Shown here piece after piece: positions 25,199-33,915 of a stretch of DNA of 62,122 nt (position 1 is the stretch's first letter; the number at the start of each line of letters is the position of its first letter). The stretch spans positions 1 to 62,122 of the forward strand of contig CAJTLI010000015.1 of NCBI GenBank assembly GCA_910577525.1. The letters run 5' to 3'. The notes below the pieces were generated by a model, which ran no database searches, was not told where the DNA came from, and was given only the letters and a program-made list of their open reading frames with translations. Source of the DNA: an uncultured Oscillospiraceae bacterium. Lineage in GTDB: Bacteria; Bacillota; Clostridia; Oscillospirales; Oscillospiraceae. The position numbers and the translations under genes are program-made.

Positions 25199-26113
25199 AT
25201 GCTCCCCTGGCTGCTGTGCGGCGCGCTGGCGGTTCTGGCGCTGGCGCTGCTGGTCCGCCTGTTCCTGCTCCATCGCGCCCTGGACGAAATCGCCGCCCAG
25301 CTGGGGGAGCGCCTCTTCTCCGACACCAACAACCCCATTTTTCTCTCCACCCGGAACCCCTACGCCCGCAGGCTGGCGGCGGCGCTCAACGTCCAGCTCA
25401 AGGAGCTGCGCCGCCTGCGCCAGCGGTACGAGAACGGGGACCGGGAGCTGAAAGAGGCCGTCACCAACGTGTCCCACGACCTGCGCACCCCCCTCACCGC
25501 CATCTGCGGCTATCTGGAGCTGCTGGAACGGGGGGACAAGACCCCCGCTCAGGCCCGGTATCTGGACCTCATCTCCGGCCGGGCGGAGGCCATGCGCCGG
25601 CTCACCGAGGAGCTGCTGCGCTGCACCGTGGCCGCCAGCCTGGAGGAGGAGCTGTGCCTGGAGCCGGTGGACCTGAACGGGGCGGTGGAGGAGGCGGTGG
25701 CCTCCTTCTACGGGGCGCTGGTTGAGGAGGGCGTGGCCCCCGCCGTGTCCCTGCCCGAGGAGCGGGTGGTCCGGACGCTGGACCGGACGGCCCTGTCCCG
25801 GATTCTGGGCAACCTGCTGGCCAACGCCCTGAAATACAGCGCCGGGGATCTGGAGGTGGTTCTGGTGCCGGAGGGGACCGTCACCCTGTCAAACGCCGCC
25901 CCCGGGCTGGACGAGGTCCGGGTGGGGCGGCTGTTCGACCGCTTCTACACCGTGGAGACGGGCCGAAACTCCACCGGGCTGGGGCTGTCCATCGCCCGTT
26001 CGCTTACCGAGCGCCTGGGCGGGACCATCTCCGCCCGGTACGAGGAGGGACGGCTGTGGGTGGCGCTGCGCTTTCCGGAGGCGGCGCAGCCCGTCTCCCC
26101 GCCGGAACCATGA
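25199..26113 (+). CDS. Sensor histidine kinase
   Basis: 304 residues. One N-terminal span (about 3-23), a short linker without a large external domain, then DHp helix with the phospho-acceptor His in VSHDLRTPLTAI, and HATPase motifs N (ILGNLLANALKYS), FDRFYT and G (GLGLSIARSLTERLGG). ATG at 25199 has GAGGAGG upstream. The small membrane part resembles intramembrane-sensing kinases that monitor the flux of a partner ABC transporter. It ends the response regulator-TfoX-ABC-kinase cluster and is followed by a terminator. Confidence 0.92.
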   Translation: MLPWLLCGALAVLALALLVRLFLLHRALDEIAAQLGERLFSDTNNPIFLSTRNPYARRLAAALNVQLKELRRLRQRYENGDRELKEAVTNVSHDLRTPLTAICGYLELLERGDKTPAQARYLDLISGRAEAMRRLTEELLRCTVAASLEEELCLEPVDLNGAVEEAVASFYGALVEEGVAPAVSLPEERVVRTLDRTALSRILGNLLANALKYSAGDLEVVLVPEGTVTLSNAAPGLDEVRVGRLFDRFYTVETGRNSTGLGLSIARSLTERLGGTISARYEEGRLWVALRFPEAAQPVSPPEP

Positions 26114-26135
26114 GATCAGCCCTTCCCGAAGCCCC

Positions 26136-26180
26136 GCCGCCGGGGACAGATGAACGCCATCTGTCCCCGGCGGCTTTTTT
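26136..26180 (+). terminator. Rho-independent terminator after the histidine kinase
   Basis: A 16-base stem (26136-26151 with 26159-26174), 7-base loop and six T. It cleanly separates the two-component operon from the second half of the FHA island. Confidence 0.93.
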
Positions 26181-26244
26181 GCGCCCTTTTCCCCGTCTGA
26201 CCGCCGGTTTTGGAGGAATTTTGCCGCAAATCCCGATTCCGCTC

Positions 26245-26273
26245 TTGCGTTTGCGCTCCCCGTGTACTATACT
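26245..26273 (+). promoter_or_regulatory. Promoter of the FHA-ABC/kinase operon
   Basis: -35 TTGCGT (26245-26250), 17-base spacer, -10 TATACT (26268-26273). The 14 bases CTTGCGTTTGCGCT spanning the -35 recur exactly in the rnf promoter at 31477-31490. Confidence 0.75.
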
Positions 26274-26345
26274 TTGTGATGTCTGTTTTTGCAGATTTTT
26301 AGGGAGAGACCGCCGCCAAGGCGGAACTGAACTGGAGGAAGAGAG

Positions 26346-27842
26346 ATGGAGACAAGACCGTTTATGCCCGCGTCCGGCGGGCCAAGCCTGATCGTGCTGG
26401 AGCAGGGAGGAATCCGGCGCTTTGATCTGGCGGCGCAGGGGCGGTGGGCCGTGGGCCGGGCCGCCGCGGGGTGCGCGCCCGATATCCCGCTGATGTCGGC
26501 CATTGCCAGCCGGACCCACGGCGAGATCTCCGCCGTGAACGGCGTGTGGCTTTACCTGGACCGGGGCAGCCTGAACGGCACCCTTTACAACGGACAGAAA
26601 ATCAGGCCCGGACGGGATGGCCGGATTTATCCAATCCCGCTGAAGGACGGCGACATTCTTCGGATCGACCAGAGCAAGGCCGGCCAGGCGGACCCCCGGG
26701 GCGTGTGGATGATGTTCACGACCCAGCGCATATTGGGGGAGTGGTCCTTTTTCCCGCTGAACCCCAGCGCCGACACGGTGATCGGCCGGGACCCCTCCCG
26801 GTGCAATCTGGTCCAGCCCCTGGCCTACGTGTCAGCCCAGCACGCCAGGATCACTCCGGCCAACGGGCGGTACTATATCTCGGACTGCAACAGCACGGCG
26901 GGGACCTGGCTGAACGGCATGGCGGTTCGGGGCCCGGTCTGCCTGAACGAAAAGGACCGGATCTCGCTGTGCGACTGCCACTTCATCTATACGGGCAGCG
27001 GCCTGGTCTACAACCGGAGAGCCGCCGGAGAGGCCGAGATGCAGCGCTGCGGGGACGTTCTTCTGGCGGCGGACATTCAGTCCAAGCGGGTGAAGAACCA
27101 AAACGGATACGGGGAAAAGGAGCTGATCCGCAACGTCCGGGTGGAGATCCGCTCCGGTGAGCTGATCGCCCTGCTGGGGGGCTCGGGGGCGGGCAAGTCC
27201 ACGCTGATGAACTGCCTCAACGGCACGGAGCAGGCCGGGGTGGTGGGGACGGTCCGGTTCCGGGGGGAGGATCTCTATCAGAACTACGAGCGGCTGAAAT
27301 ACCTGGTGGGAAACGTTCCCCAGAAAAATATCCTCCACGAGACCCTGTCGGTGGAGGAGGAGCTGAAAAACGCCGCGGTGCTCCGCCTGCCCGGCGACAC
27401 CAGCCGGAAGGGCATCCAGCAGCAGGTGGACAAGACCCTGCAAGTACTGAACCTGGAGCCCAAGCGGCATACCCAGATCAAAAAGCTCAGCGGCGGCGAG
27501 CAGAAGCGGGTGAACATCGGCATCGAGCTGGTGGCGGACCGGCAGCTGCTGTGCCTGGACGAGCCGGACGCGGGGCTGGACCCCCTGGCCAAGAAGGAGC
27601 TGTTCACCACCCTGAGGACCTTGGCCCACCAGCGGGGAAAATGCGTGCTGGTCATCATCCACGACGTGTCCGAGATCGACCTGTTTGACAAGATCATCAT
27701 GATGGCCAAGGTGAACGAAGTGGGGCGGCTGGCCTACGCGGGCACGCCGGCGGACGGCAAACGGTATTTTCAGGTGAACAGCCTGACCGAGGCCTATGAC
27801 GCCGTCCAGCGGGACCCGCAGCGATATGTGAGGGGGAATTGA
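26346..27842 (+). CDS. Double-FHA ABC transporter ATPase
   Basis: 498 residues. FHA 1 (about 30-105) has VGRA, ASRTHGE and LNGTLYNG, all canonical. FHA 2 (about 140-215) has IGRDPSRCN and TAGTWLNG, but SAQHARI where SRxH is expected. An ABCG-type ATPase follows (about 235-495) with GGSGAGKST, LSGGEQKR, LLCLDEPDAGLD and IIHDVSE. The layout resembles mycobacterial Rv1747, a kinase-regulated FHA-ABC exporter, but here the permease is a separate gene two bases downstream. A kinase encoded three genes later is the obvious candidate to control it. The transported substrate is unknown. Confidence 0.9.
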   Translation: METRPFMPASGGPSLIVLEQGGIRRFDLAAQGRWAVGRAAAGCAPDIPLMSAIASRTHGEISAVNGVWLYLDRGSLNGTLYNGQKIRPGRDGRIYPIPLKDGDILRIDQSKAGQADPRGVWMMFTTQRILGEWSFFPLNPSADTVIGRDPSRCNLVQPLAYVSAQHARITPANGRYYISDCNSTAGTWLNGMAVRGPVCLNEKDRISLCDCHFIYTGSGLVYNRRAAGEAEMQRCGDVLLAADIQSKRVKNQNGYGEKELIRNVRVEIRSGELIALLGGSGAGKSTLMNCLNGTEQAGVVGTVRFRGEDLYQNYERLKYLVGNVPQKNILHETLSVEEELKNAAVLRLPGDTSRKGIQQQVDKTLQVLNLEPKRHTQIKKLSGGEQKRVNIGIELVADRQLLCLDEPDAGLDPLAKKELFTTLRTLAHQRGKCVLVIIHDVSEIDLFDKIIMMAKVNEVGRLAYAGTPADGKRYFQVNSLTEAYDAVQRDPQRYVRGN

Positions 27843-27843
27843 T

Positions 27844-28713
27844 ATGAGACCAGAACAAAACCTGAACCGCATCTCGCCCATGCGCGAGTGGCTGCTGCTG
27901 ACCCGGCAGTTCGTGCTGATTCAGCTGAACGACCGGAAAAACCTGCTCCTGTCCCTGGCGTTCCCGGTGATCGCCGCGCTGATTACGGTGTGGATCGCCG
28001 GAGAGAACATGTTCGTCCACTATGACGGGACAAAATCCGCCTGCTTCGTCATTGTCAGCGCGGCCATCTGGGGCGGCCTGTTCAACTCCATCCAGGTGGT
28101 GGTCCGGGAGCGGGAGAACATCAAGCGGGACTACACCGCCGGCCTGCGCCTGCGCTGCTACACCGCCTCCCGGGCGGTGGCCCAGTTTGTGCTGTGCCTG
28201 ATCCAGAGCATCCTGCTCACCTGCGGCTTCGTGGGCGTGGAGTGGAAGTACGGCAACGAGCTGCCCGGCTCCGGCGTCATCATGGGCTCCGCCCTGATGG
28301 AGTGCTGGATCACCATCATCCTGCTCACCTTCGCGGCGGACGCCATGGGGCTGTTCCTGTCCAGCCTGGTCCGGAAGCCGGAGACCGCCAACGTCATGGC
28401 GCCCTATATTCTTATCGTACAGCTGATCTTTTCCGGTATCCTGTTCAAAATGGAGGGAGGGGCGGAGATCCTGTCCTACGCCATGCTCAGCCGCTGGGGC
28501 ATGGAGGCTCTGGGGAGCATCAGCGACGTGAATGAGCTGCCCCTGCGGATCGCGCTGGAAAAGAATATCGTAATTCCCCACGAGGCGGAGGACATGTTCC
28601 TGCGCACCGCGGGGCACCTGCTGCTGGTCTGGCTTGTGCTGATCCTCTTTTCCGCCTTCTTCCTGGTGCTGGGCAATCTGGCCCTTCACCGGGTGGCCAA
28701 GGACACCCGGTAA
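27844..28713 (+). CDS. ABC-2 type permease (ABCG-like), partner of the FHA ATPase
   Basis: 289 residues with about six spans. After a soluble N-terminus (REWLLLTRQFVLIQLNDRKNLL, the coupling helix) come spans near 35-52, 60-80, 110-130, 145-175, 185-205 and 255-280. The segment VVRERENIKRDYTAGL is the conserved ABCG-type E-rich loop. The ATG follows the ATPase stop by one base, so the two are coupled and very likely form one exporter. It corresponds to the membrane half of Rv1747-type proteins. Confidence 0.88.
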   Translation: MRPEQNLNRISPMREWLLLTRQFVLIQLNDRKNLLLSLAFPVIAALITVWIAGENMFVHYDGTKSACFVIVSAAIWGGLFNSIQVVVRERENIKRDYTAGLRLRCYTASRAVAQFVLCLIQSILLTCGFVGVEWKYGNELPGSGVIMGSALMECWITIILLTFAADAMGLFLSSLVRKPETANVMAPYILIVQLIFSGILFKMEGGAEILSYAMLSRWGMEALGSISDVNELPLRIALEKNIVIPHEAEDMFLRTAGHLLLVWLVLILFSAFFLVLGNLALHRVAKDTR

Positions 28714-28729
28714 GCGGGGAGGCAGCTGC

Positions 28730-29080
28730 ATGAGAGACGTTTGGACCGGCGGCCGCCCGGAGGAAAAGCGGGAGCAGCCGCCCGGACGGAGGCTGATTCT
28801 GGAGGACCTGGACCTCCCGGGCCGGAGGATTGAGACGCCTCTGGAGGGCCCGGTAGTCATTGGCCGGGACGCCTCCGCCTGCCATGTGGTGCTCACCGAC
28901 CCGAGCGTGGCCCGGCAGCAGTGCCGGGTCTACGGGCGAAACGGCTGGGTGATGGTCTGCAACCTCAGCCGCACCAACATCACGCGGGTGGACGGACAGC
29001 CCGTCCTGGAGGACAGAGCGCTTCCAGGGGGGTGCGTTTTGCAGATGGGCCGTGTGCGTATGCGGGTGGGGCTGGCATAG
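28730..29080 (+). CDS. Small FHA-like protein with degenerate binding loop
   Basis: 116 residues, one FHA fold (about 22-114). VVIGRDASACHVVL is canonical, but the SRxH segment reads ARQQCRV, and the loop NLSRTNITRVDG replaces the NG-type turn. The lost Ser and His suggest reduced or altered phosphopeptide binding, perhaps a structural or decoy FHA. It lies between the permease and the kinase genes with short gaps (16 and 31 bases), so it is probably part of the same complex. Confidence 0.82.
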   Translation: MRDVWTGGRPEEKREQPPGRRLILEDLDLPGRRIETPLEGPVVIGRDASACHVVLTDPSVARQQCRVYGRNGWVMVCNLSRTNITRVDGQPVLEDRALPGGCVLQMGRVRMRVGLA

Positions 29081-29111
29081 GCCGCTAAAATATTGACTGG
29101 AGGGGGAGCAA

Positions 29112-31091
29112 ATGACTACAACCTTCAACGACACCTACGAAATCAGATCCATCATCGGCAAGGGCGGCATGTCCACTGTCTACCTGGCCGAGCACAAGCG
29201 CCTGCACACCCACTGGGCGGTGAAGGTGGTGCGCAAGCAGCAGGGGGCCCGCTTCGACTTCCTGGCGGAGTCCAACATCCTCAAGCGCCTCCAGCACCCC
29301 ATGCTCCCCCGCATCGTGGATATCTTTGAGGACGCGGTGAATATCTATATCGTGGAGGACTACGTGGAGGGCATCACCCTGGAGGAGCTGCTCAAGCGGC
29401 AGGGCCGGGTGGAGGAGCCCCTGGCCCGCCAGTGGTTCCGGGAGCTGTGCGGCGTGCTGGGCTACCTGCACACCCAGCGGCCCAACCCCATCATCTACCG
29501 GGATATGAAGCCGTCCAACATCATGCTCCAGCCCGACGGCTCGCTGAAGCTCATCGACTTCGGCATCGCCCGGGAGTATAAAGAGGCCTCCAGCGGCGAC
29601 ACCACCTACATCGGCACCAAGGGCTACGCCGCCCCGGAGCAGTTCGGCCGGGCCCAGACCGACGCCCGGACCGACATTTACGCCCTGGGCGTGACCATGT
29701 ACCACCTGGTCACGGGAAAGAGCCCTTATGAGCCCCCCTACCAGTTTGTGCCGGTGCGGCAGCTGGACCCGGCGCTGTCCCGGGGGATGGAGTACATTTT
29801 GAACAAGTGCGTCCAGCCGGAGCCCGCCGGCCGCTATCAGTCGGTGGACGAGCTGTTCTATGACCTGGACCATATCTACCGCTTCGACAAGGCGTGGAAG
29901 CGGGTGCGGACCGTGAAGCGGGTCCGGGCGGCGGTGATCGTGGTGATGCTGCTGGCCTCCGCCGGGCTGATGGCGGCGGGACGGGTGGTCATGGCCCGGG
30001 AGAAGGAGGACCGGTATACGGAGCTTCTGGACCGGGCAAGCCGTCTGAGCGCGTCGGACTACGAGGAGTGCGCGGCCATGCTGGACGAGGCCCGGGGACT
30101 GTTCCCCGGCCGGCCCGACGCCGACCGCCGGCAGACCTACGCCCTGTATCTCAACGGCAGGTGGGAGGAGTGTGTGGAGTTTGGCCGGCGGGCGCTGGAG
30201 GAGCACGGCGCCGACACCCAGACGCGGGTGTCCATGGCGGCGGCCCAGTTTGAGCTGGGGGACTATGAGCAGGCGGCGGAGGGTTTTGACCAGGGCGGCG
30301 AGCTGTCGGTGGACAATATGCGGGATTACGCCGTGTGCCTGGGCCGCCTGGGGGAGATCAGAGAGGCGGAGCGGGTGCTGGACGGCCTGACAGAGGAGGG
30401 CGCCCACCCGGATGTGACCCAGTATGTGCAGGGCGAGGTGTATTTCGCCCAGAAGAAGTACCGGGAGGCGGAGCTGGCCTTTCTGAGCGCGCTGGAGCAG
30501 GCGGAGAGCGATGGCCTCATCCGCCGCTGCTACATCTCGCTGAGCGACCTTTACCGGGACTGCGCGGCGCTGATGCGGGTGGGGCAGTCCCCCATCGAGA
30601 ATCCGGCCACCAAGTCCGCCGAGCTGCTGTCCACCGCGGTGGTGCAGGAGGGCCTGCGGTATGACAGCGTGCTGTGGGAGGCCCTGGGGCTGGCCTACTT
30701 TGAGGCGTACCACGTGGACCCCGCCGTCCCCCCCGACTACCTGCGCTATGCCGCGGACTGCTTCAACCGGGTAATCGAGCTGGGCGTCACCAAGGAGTAC
30801 CTCTACGCCAACCTGTATACGATCTATTACGAGATGAAGGACTACGGCAAGGCGGAGGAGGCGCTGGCGGCCTATCAGGAGAGATTCCCGGACAGCTATA
30901 TGCCCCACGCCCTGCGGGGTATGCTGCTGATTACCATGGAGAACGAGAAGCCCCAGGTCCAGCGGGATTTCAGCGCCGCCCTGACGGAGTATGAGACCGC
31001 GGGCGATCTGATCCGCAGCTCGGACGACACCACCTATTACCAGCAGCTGGGGAGCCTCATTGATTCCCTCCGGCAGAACGGCTGGCTGTAG
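29112..31091 (+). CDS. Ser/Thr protein kinase with membrane span and TPR-like C-terminal domain
   Basis: 659 residues. Kinase domain (about 8-260): GKGGMSTVY, Lys38 in WAVK, YRDMKPSN (129-136), DFG (149-151), GYAAPEQF. It is a conventional bacterial kinase, unlike the two HRDISPDN kinases in the first half of the island. A span at about 272-296 follows a Lys/Arg-rich stretch, and the remaining 360 residues are helical repeats of the TPR type (for example QVQGEVYFAQKKYREAELAFLSAL-like units), predicted outside the membrane. Typical PASTA repeats are absent. It ends the FHA-ABC operon except for one small gene and is its likely phosphate donor. Confidence 0.9.
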   Translation: MTTTFNDTYEIRSIIGKGGMSTVYLAEHKRLHTHWAVKVVRKQQGARFDFLAESNILKRLQHPMLPRIVDIFEDAVNIYIVEDYVEGITLEELLKRQGRVEEPLARQWFRELCGVLGYLHTQRPNPIIYRDMKPSNIMLQPDGSLKLIDFGIAREYKEASSGDTTYIGTKGYAAPEQFGRAQTDARTDIYALGVTMYHLVTGKSPYEPPYQFVPVRQLDPALSRGMEYILNKCVQPEPAGRYQSVDELFYDLDHIYRFDKAWKRVRTVKRVRAAVIVVMLLASAGLMAAGRVVMAREKEDRYTELLDRASRLSASDYEECAAMLDEARGLFPGRPDADRRQTYALYLNGRWEECVEFGRRALEEHGADTQTRVSMAAAQFELGDYEQAAEGFDQGGELSVDNMRDYAVCLGRLGEIREAERVLDGLTEEGAHPDVTQYVQGEVYFAQKKYREAELAFLSALEQAESDGLIRRCYISLSDLYRDCAALMRVGQSPIENPATKSAELLSTAVVQEGLRYDSVLWEALGLAYFEAYHVDPAVPPDYLRYAADCFNRVIELGVTKEYLYANLYTIYYEMKDYGKAEEALAAYQERFPDSYMPHALRGMLLITMENEKPQVQRDFSAALTEYETAGDLIRSSDDTTYYQQLGSLIDSLRQNGWL

Positions 31092-31152
31092 ACCGGCCGC
31101 AAACAGGCGGAGCAATCACTGACTGCTTCAACAGCTGAAAAGGAGGAACAGC

Positions 31153-31431
31153 ATGACACCGGGAGAACTGTTATTCTACGGCGGCGCGGCCCTGTTGGGC
31201 CTGACGGTCATTCTGGCAATTGTCTTTCTTATCGCCAAGCCCAAATACAAGCCGGAGCTGGGGACCTATGACGGCGGGGACCCGGGCAGGACTCAGAGGC
31301 TGCTGAACGGCTACCCCACGGACCGCATCACCATCCGCCGGGAGCCCGTCCGCCCCCAGGGGGCGGAGGAGGCGGAGGCGCTTCCCGGCGGGTCCGCGGA
31401 GATTGGCCCGGGGGAGGAATTCCGGCGCTGA
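31153..31431 (+). CDS. Small single-span membrane protein, unknown
   Basis: 92 residues. One hydrophobic segment at about 8-28 is followed by KPKYKP and a polar C-terminal tail of about 60 residues with GTYDGGDPGRTQRLLNG. No family recognised. AAAAGGAGG precedes the ATG. It lies 61 bases after the kinase and probably belongs to the same transcript. The Thr-containing tail (TQRLL, TDRITIRRE) could be a kinase substrate or a membrane docking tail, but this is a guess. Confidence 0.6.
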   Translation: MTPGELLFYGGAALLGLTVILAIVFLIAKPKYKPELGTYDGGDPGRTQRLLNGYPTDRITIRREPVRPQGAEEAEALPGGSAEIGPGEEFRR

Positions 31432-31477
31432 CCGGAGGCCGTGGGGAACGCAATACAAAAAAGGAACAGATTTTCCC

Positions 31478-31505
31478 TTGCGTTTGCGCTTCAACATGAT
31501 ATAAT
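31478..31505 (+). promoter_or_regulatory. Promoter of the rnf operon
   Basis: -35 TTGCGT (31478-31483), 16-base spacer, -10 TATAAT (31500-31505) preceded by TGA (extended -10). It leaves a leader of about 115 bases before rnfC with GC-rich inverted repeats; I do not recognise a riboswitch there. Confidence 0.85.
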
Positions 31506-31626
31506 GATTCTACATGACCTGGCGGCCCCGGACCCCTCCCGGTGGGAAAGGGGAAACGCCGTCTGTCCCTCCGCCCCTTGGCGGGCGGCGGGGAAAGTAG
31601 AAACAAATGCAAGAGGAGGAGACATA

Positions 31627-32979
31627 GTGTTCAGTGGAAAACTGCATGGCATCCATGCGCCTCACAGGAAAAACACGGTGGACCGGGTCCCCGTGCGCCT
31701 GCCTGTGCCTCCGGTGATCACGGTGCCCATGTCCATGAACATCGGCGCCCCGGCCAAGCCAGTGGTCAAGCCGGGGGAGCAGGTGAAGGTGGGCCAGATG
31801 ATCGCGGAGGCGGGGGGCTTCATGTCCGCCCCCATCTACTCCGGCGTGTCCGGCAAGGTGAAGCGGCTGGATGAGATCGTCAGCGCCAACGGCCGGTTCG
31901 ACACCGTCGTCGTCATCGAGACCGACGGGGAGCAGGCCGTTTGGGAGGGCGTCAAGCCCCCCGTAGTCACCGACAAGGACAGCTTTGTGGAGGCGGTGCG
32001 CCAGTGCGGCTGCGTGGGCCTGGGCGGCGCGGGCTTCCCCACGTCGGTCAAGCTCAATGTGGACCCAGACCGGGTCCACGCCATCATCATCAACGGCGCG
32101 GAGTGCGAGCCCTACATCACCTCCGACACCCGGACCATGATCGACAACGCGGACGACGTGATCTACGGGGCCCAGCTGCTCCAGAAATATTATACCGCCG
32201 ACCGCATCGTCATCGGCATTGAGGACAACAAGCCCCAGTGCATCAAGATCATGGAGGAGGCGGGCAAGGGTGTGCCCGGCTTCGCGGTGGCCTCCCTGCC
32301 CGCGCTGTACCCCCAGGGCGGCGAGAAGGTGCTCATCTACAACACCACCGGCGAGGTGGTGCCCGAGGGCAAGCTGCCCATCGACGTGGGCGCCATCGTC
32401 ATCAACTGCACCACCCTGGCCGTCATCGCCAAGTACATCCGGACCGGGATGCCCCTGGTGGAGAAGGTGGTCACTGTGGACGGCTCCGCCGTCAAGGACC
32501 CCCAGAACGTCATCGTCCCCGTGGGCGCCCCCATCCAGAACGTGCTGGACTTCGTGGGCCTCAAGTGCGAGCCCAAGAAGGTGCTCTACGGCGGCCCCAT
32601 GATGGGCACCTCCGTCCCCTCCCTGGAGGCCCCCGTCATGAAGAACACCAACGCCATCCTGGCCTTCGACGCCAAGGACGCCGAGGACCCGGTGCCCTCC
32701 GCCTGCATCCGCTGCGGGCGCTGCGTGGCCCACTGCCCCTTCAACCTCATGCCCGCCGCCATCGAGGCCGCCTACAACAACAAGGAACCCGAGACCCTGA
32801 AGGCCCTGAAGGTCAACCTGTGCATGGAGTGCGGCTGCTGCTCCTTCAGCTGCCCCGCCCGCCGGCCCCTGGTCCAGGTGAACAAGCTGGCCAAGGCCAT
32901 GCTGAACCAGTACAACGCCGAGCAGAAGGCCGCCGCCGAGAAGAAAGCGGCCAAGGAAAAAGAAAAGGAGGCGGTCTAA
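31627..32979 (+). CDS. rnfC: Rnf complex subunit RnfC
   Basis: 450 residues, normal RnfC length when started at the GTG at 31627 (GAGGAGGAG upstream). The 62 codons before it are leader sequence. RnfC is the peripheral subunit that contacts NAD(H) and carries FMN and two [4Fe-4S] clusters. Visible: the NADH-binding-like GLGGAGFPTSVKL and GAECEPYITSD, and two cluster motifs, CIRCGRCVAHCP and CMECGCCSFSCP. A Lys/Glu/Ala-rich C-terminus follows. The stop codon abuts rnfD. First gene of rnfCDGEAB. Confidence 0.95.
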   Translation: MFSGKLHGIHAPHRKNTVDRVPVRLPVPPVITVPMSMNIGAPAKPVVKPGEQVKVGQMIAEAGGFMSAPIYSGVSGKVKRLDEIVSANGRFDTVVVIETDGEQAVWEGVKPPVVTDKDSFVEAVRQCGCVGLGGAGFPTSVKLNVDPDRVHAIIINGAECEPYITSDTRTMIDNADDVIYGAQLLQKYYTADRIVIGIEDNKPQCIKIMEEAGKGVPGFAVASLPALYPQGGEKVLIYNTTGEVVPEGKLPIDVGAIVINCTTLAVIAKYIRTGMPLVEKVVTVDGSAVKDPQNVIVPVGAPIQNVLDFVGLKCEPKKVLYGGPMMGTSVPSLEAPVMKNTNAILAFDAKDAEDPVPSACIRCGRCVAHCPFNLMPAAIEAAYNNKEPETLKALKVNLCMECGCCSFSCPARRPLVQVNKLAKAMLNQYNAEQKAAAEKKAAKEKEKEAV

Positions 32980-33915
32980 ATGAACAACATGATCGTTTCC
33001 GTCAACCCCCACGTCTACGCCAAGGACACCACCCAGACCATCATGCGGGACGTGCTCATCGCCCTGTTCCCCGCCGTCATCGCGTCCATCCTGTTCTTCG
33101 GCGTCCGGGCGCTGCTGGTGGAGGTGGTGTGCGTGGCGGTGGCCGTGGCCTGCGAGTGGGCCTTTGAGAAGATCACCAACCGGCCCGTCACCATTCTGGA
33201 CCTGTCCGCCGCCGTCACCGGCCTCCTTCTGGCCCTGAACCTGCCCGCGTCCATCCCCCTTTGGCAGGCCATGTTCGGCTCCTTCGTGGCCATCATCGTG
33301 GTCAAGCAGTTCTTCGGCGGCATCGGCCAGAACTTCGCCAACCCGGCCATCACCGCCCGCGTCATCATGCTGGTGGCTTTCTCCGGGGCTATGACCAACT
33401 GGGTCCCCGCCGCCTTCTCCAACGCTCCGGTGGACGCCGTCACCGCCGCCACCCCCCTGGCCGTCATCGCCGGCGGCGAGGGCGAGCTGCCCTCCCTGCT
33501 CCAGATGTTCCTGGGGGCCCGGGGCGGCTCCATGGGCGAGACCTCCTGCCTGGCCCTGCTCATCGGCGGCGCGTACCTCATCTACCGCCGGGTGATCTCC
33601 TGGCACACCCCTGTGGCCTTCATCGGCACCGTGCTGGTGTGCACCGCCCTGCTGGGCCAGCAGCCCCTGTATCAGGTGATGGCGGGCGGGCTGTTCCTGG
33701 GCGCCTTCTTCATGGCCACCGACTACACCACCTCCCCCCCAACCCCCGCCGGAAAGCTCATCTTCGGCCTGGGCTGCGGACTCATCACCGTGCTCATCCG
33801 GGTGTGGGGCAACTACCCCGAGGGCGTATCCTTCTCCATCCTGCTGATGAACATTCTGAACCCCTACATCTGTGAGTGGACCAAAACCAAGCCGTTTGGA
33901 GGTGTGAAGGCATGA
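32980..33915 (+). CDS. rnfD: Rnf complex subunit RnfD
   Basis: 311 residues, membrane subunit with about nine to ten spans that binds covalent FMN and forms part of the ion path. The family signature VIAGGEGELPSLLQMFLGARGGSMGETS contains the short GSMGETS segment near the flavin-binding loop, followed by ATDYTTSPPTP. It begins directly at the rnfC stop, and its stop overlaps the rnfG start (ATGA). Complete. Confidence 0.95.
   Translation: MNNMIVSVNPHVYAKDTTQTIMRDVLIALFPAVIASILFFGVRALLVEVVCVAVAVACEWAFEKITNRPVTILDLSAAVTGLLLALNLPASIPLWQAMFGSFVAIIVVKQFFGGIGQNFANPAITARVIMLVAFSGAMTNWVPAAFSNAPVDAVTAATPLAVIAGGEGELPSLLQMFLGARGGSMGETSCLALLIGGAYLIYRRVISWHTPVAFIGTVLVCTALLGQQPLYQVMAGGLFLGAFFMATDYTTSPPTPAGKLIFGLGCGLITVLIRVWGNYPEGVSFSILLMNILNPYICEWTKTKPFGGVKA

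Noticed and set aside
31506..31626. Riboswitch in the rnfC leader
   Set aside because: GC-rich inverted repeats are present but no known aptamer signature is recognisable.
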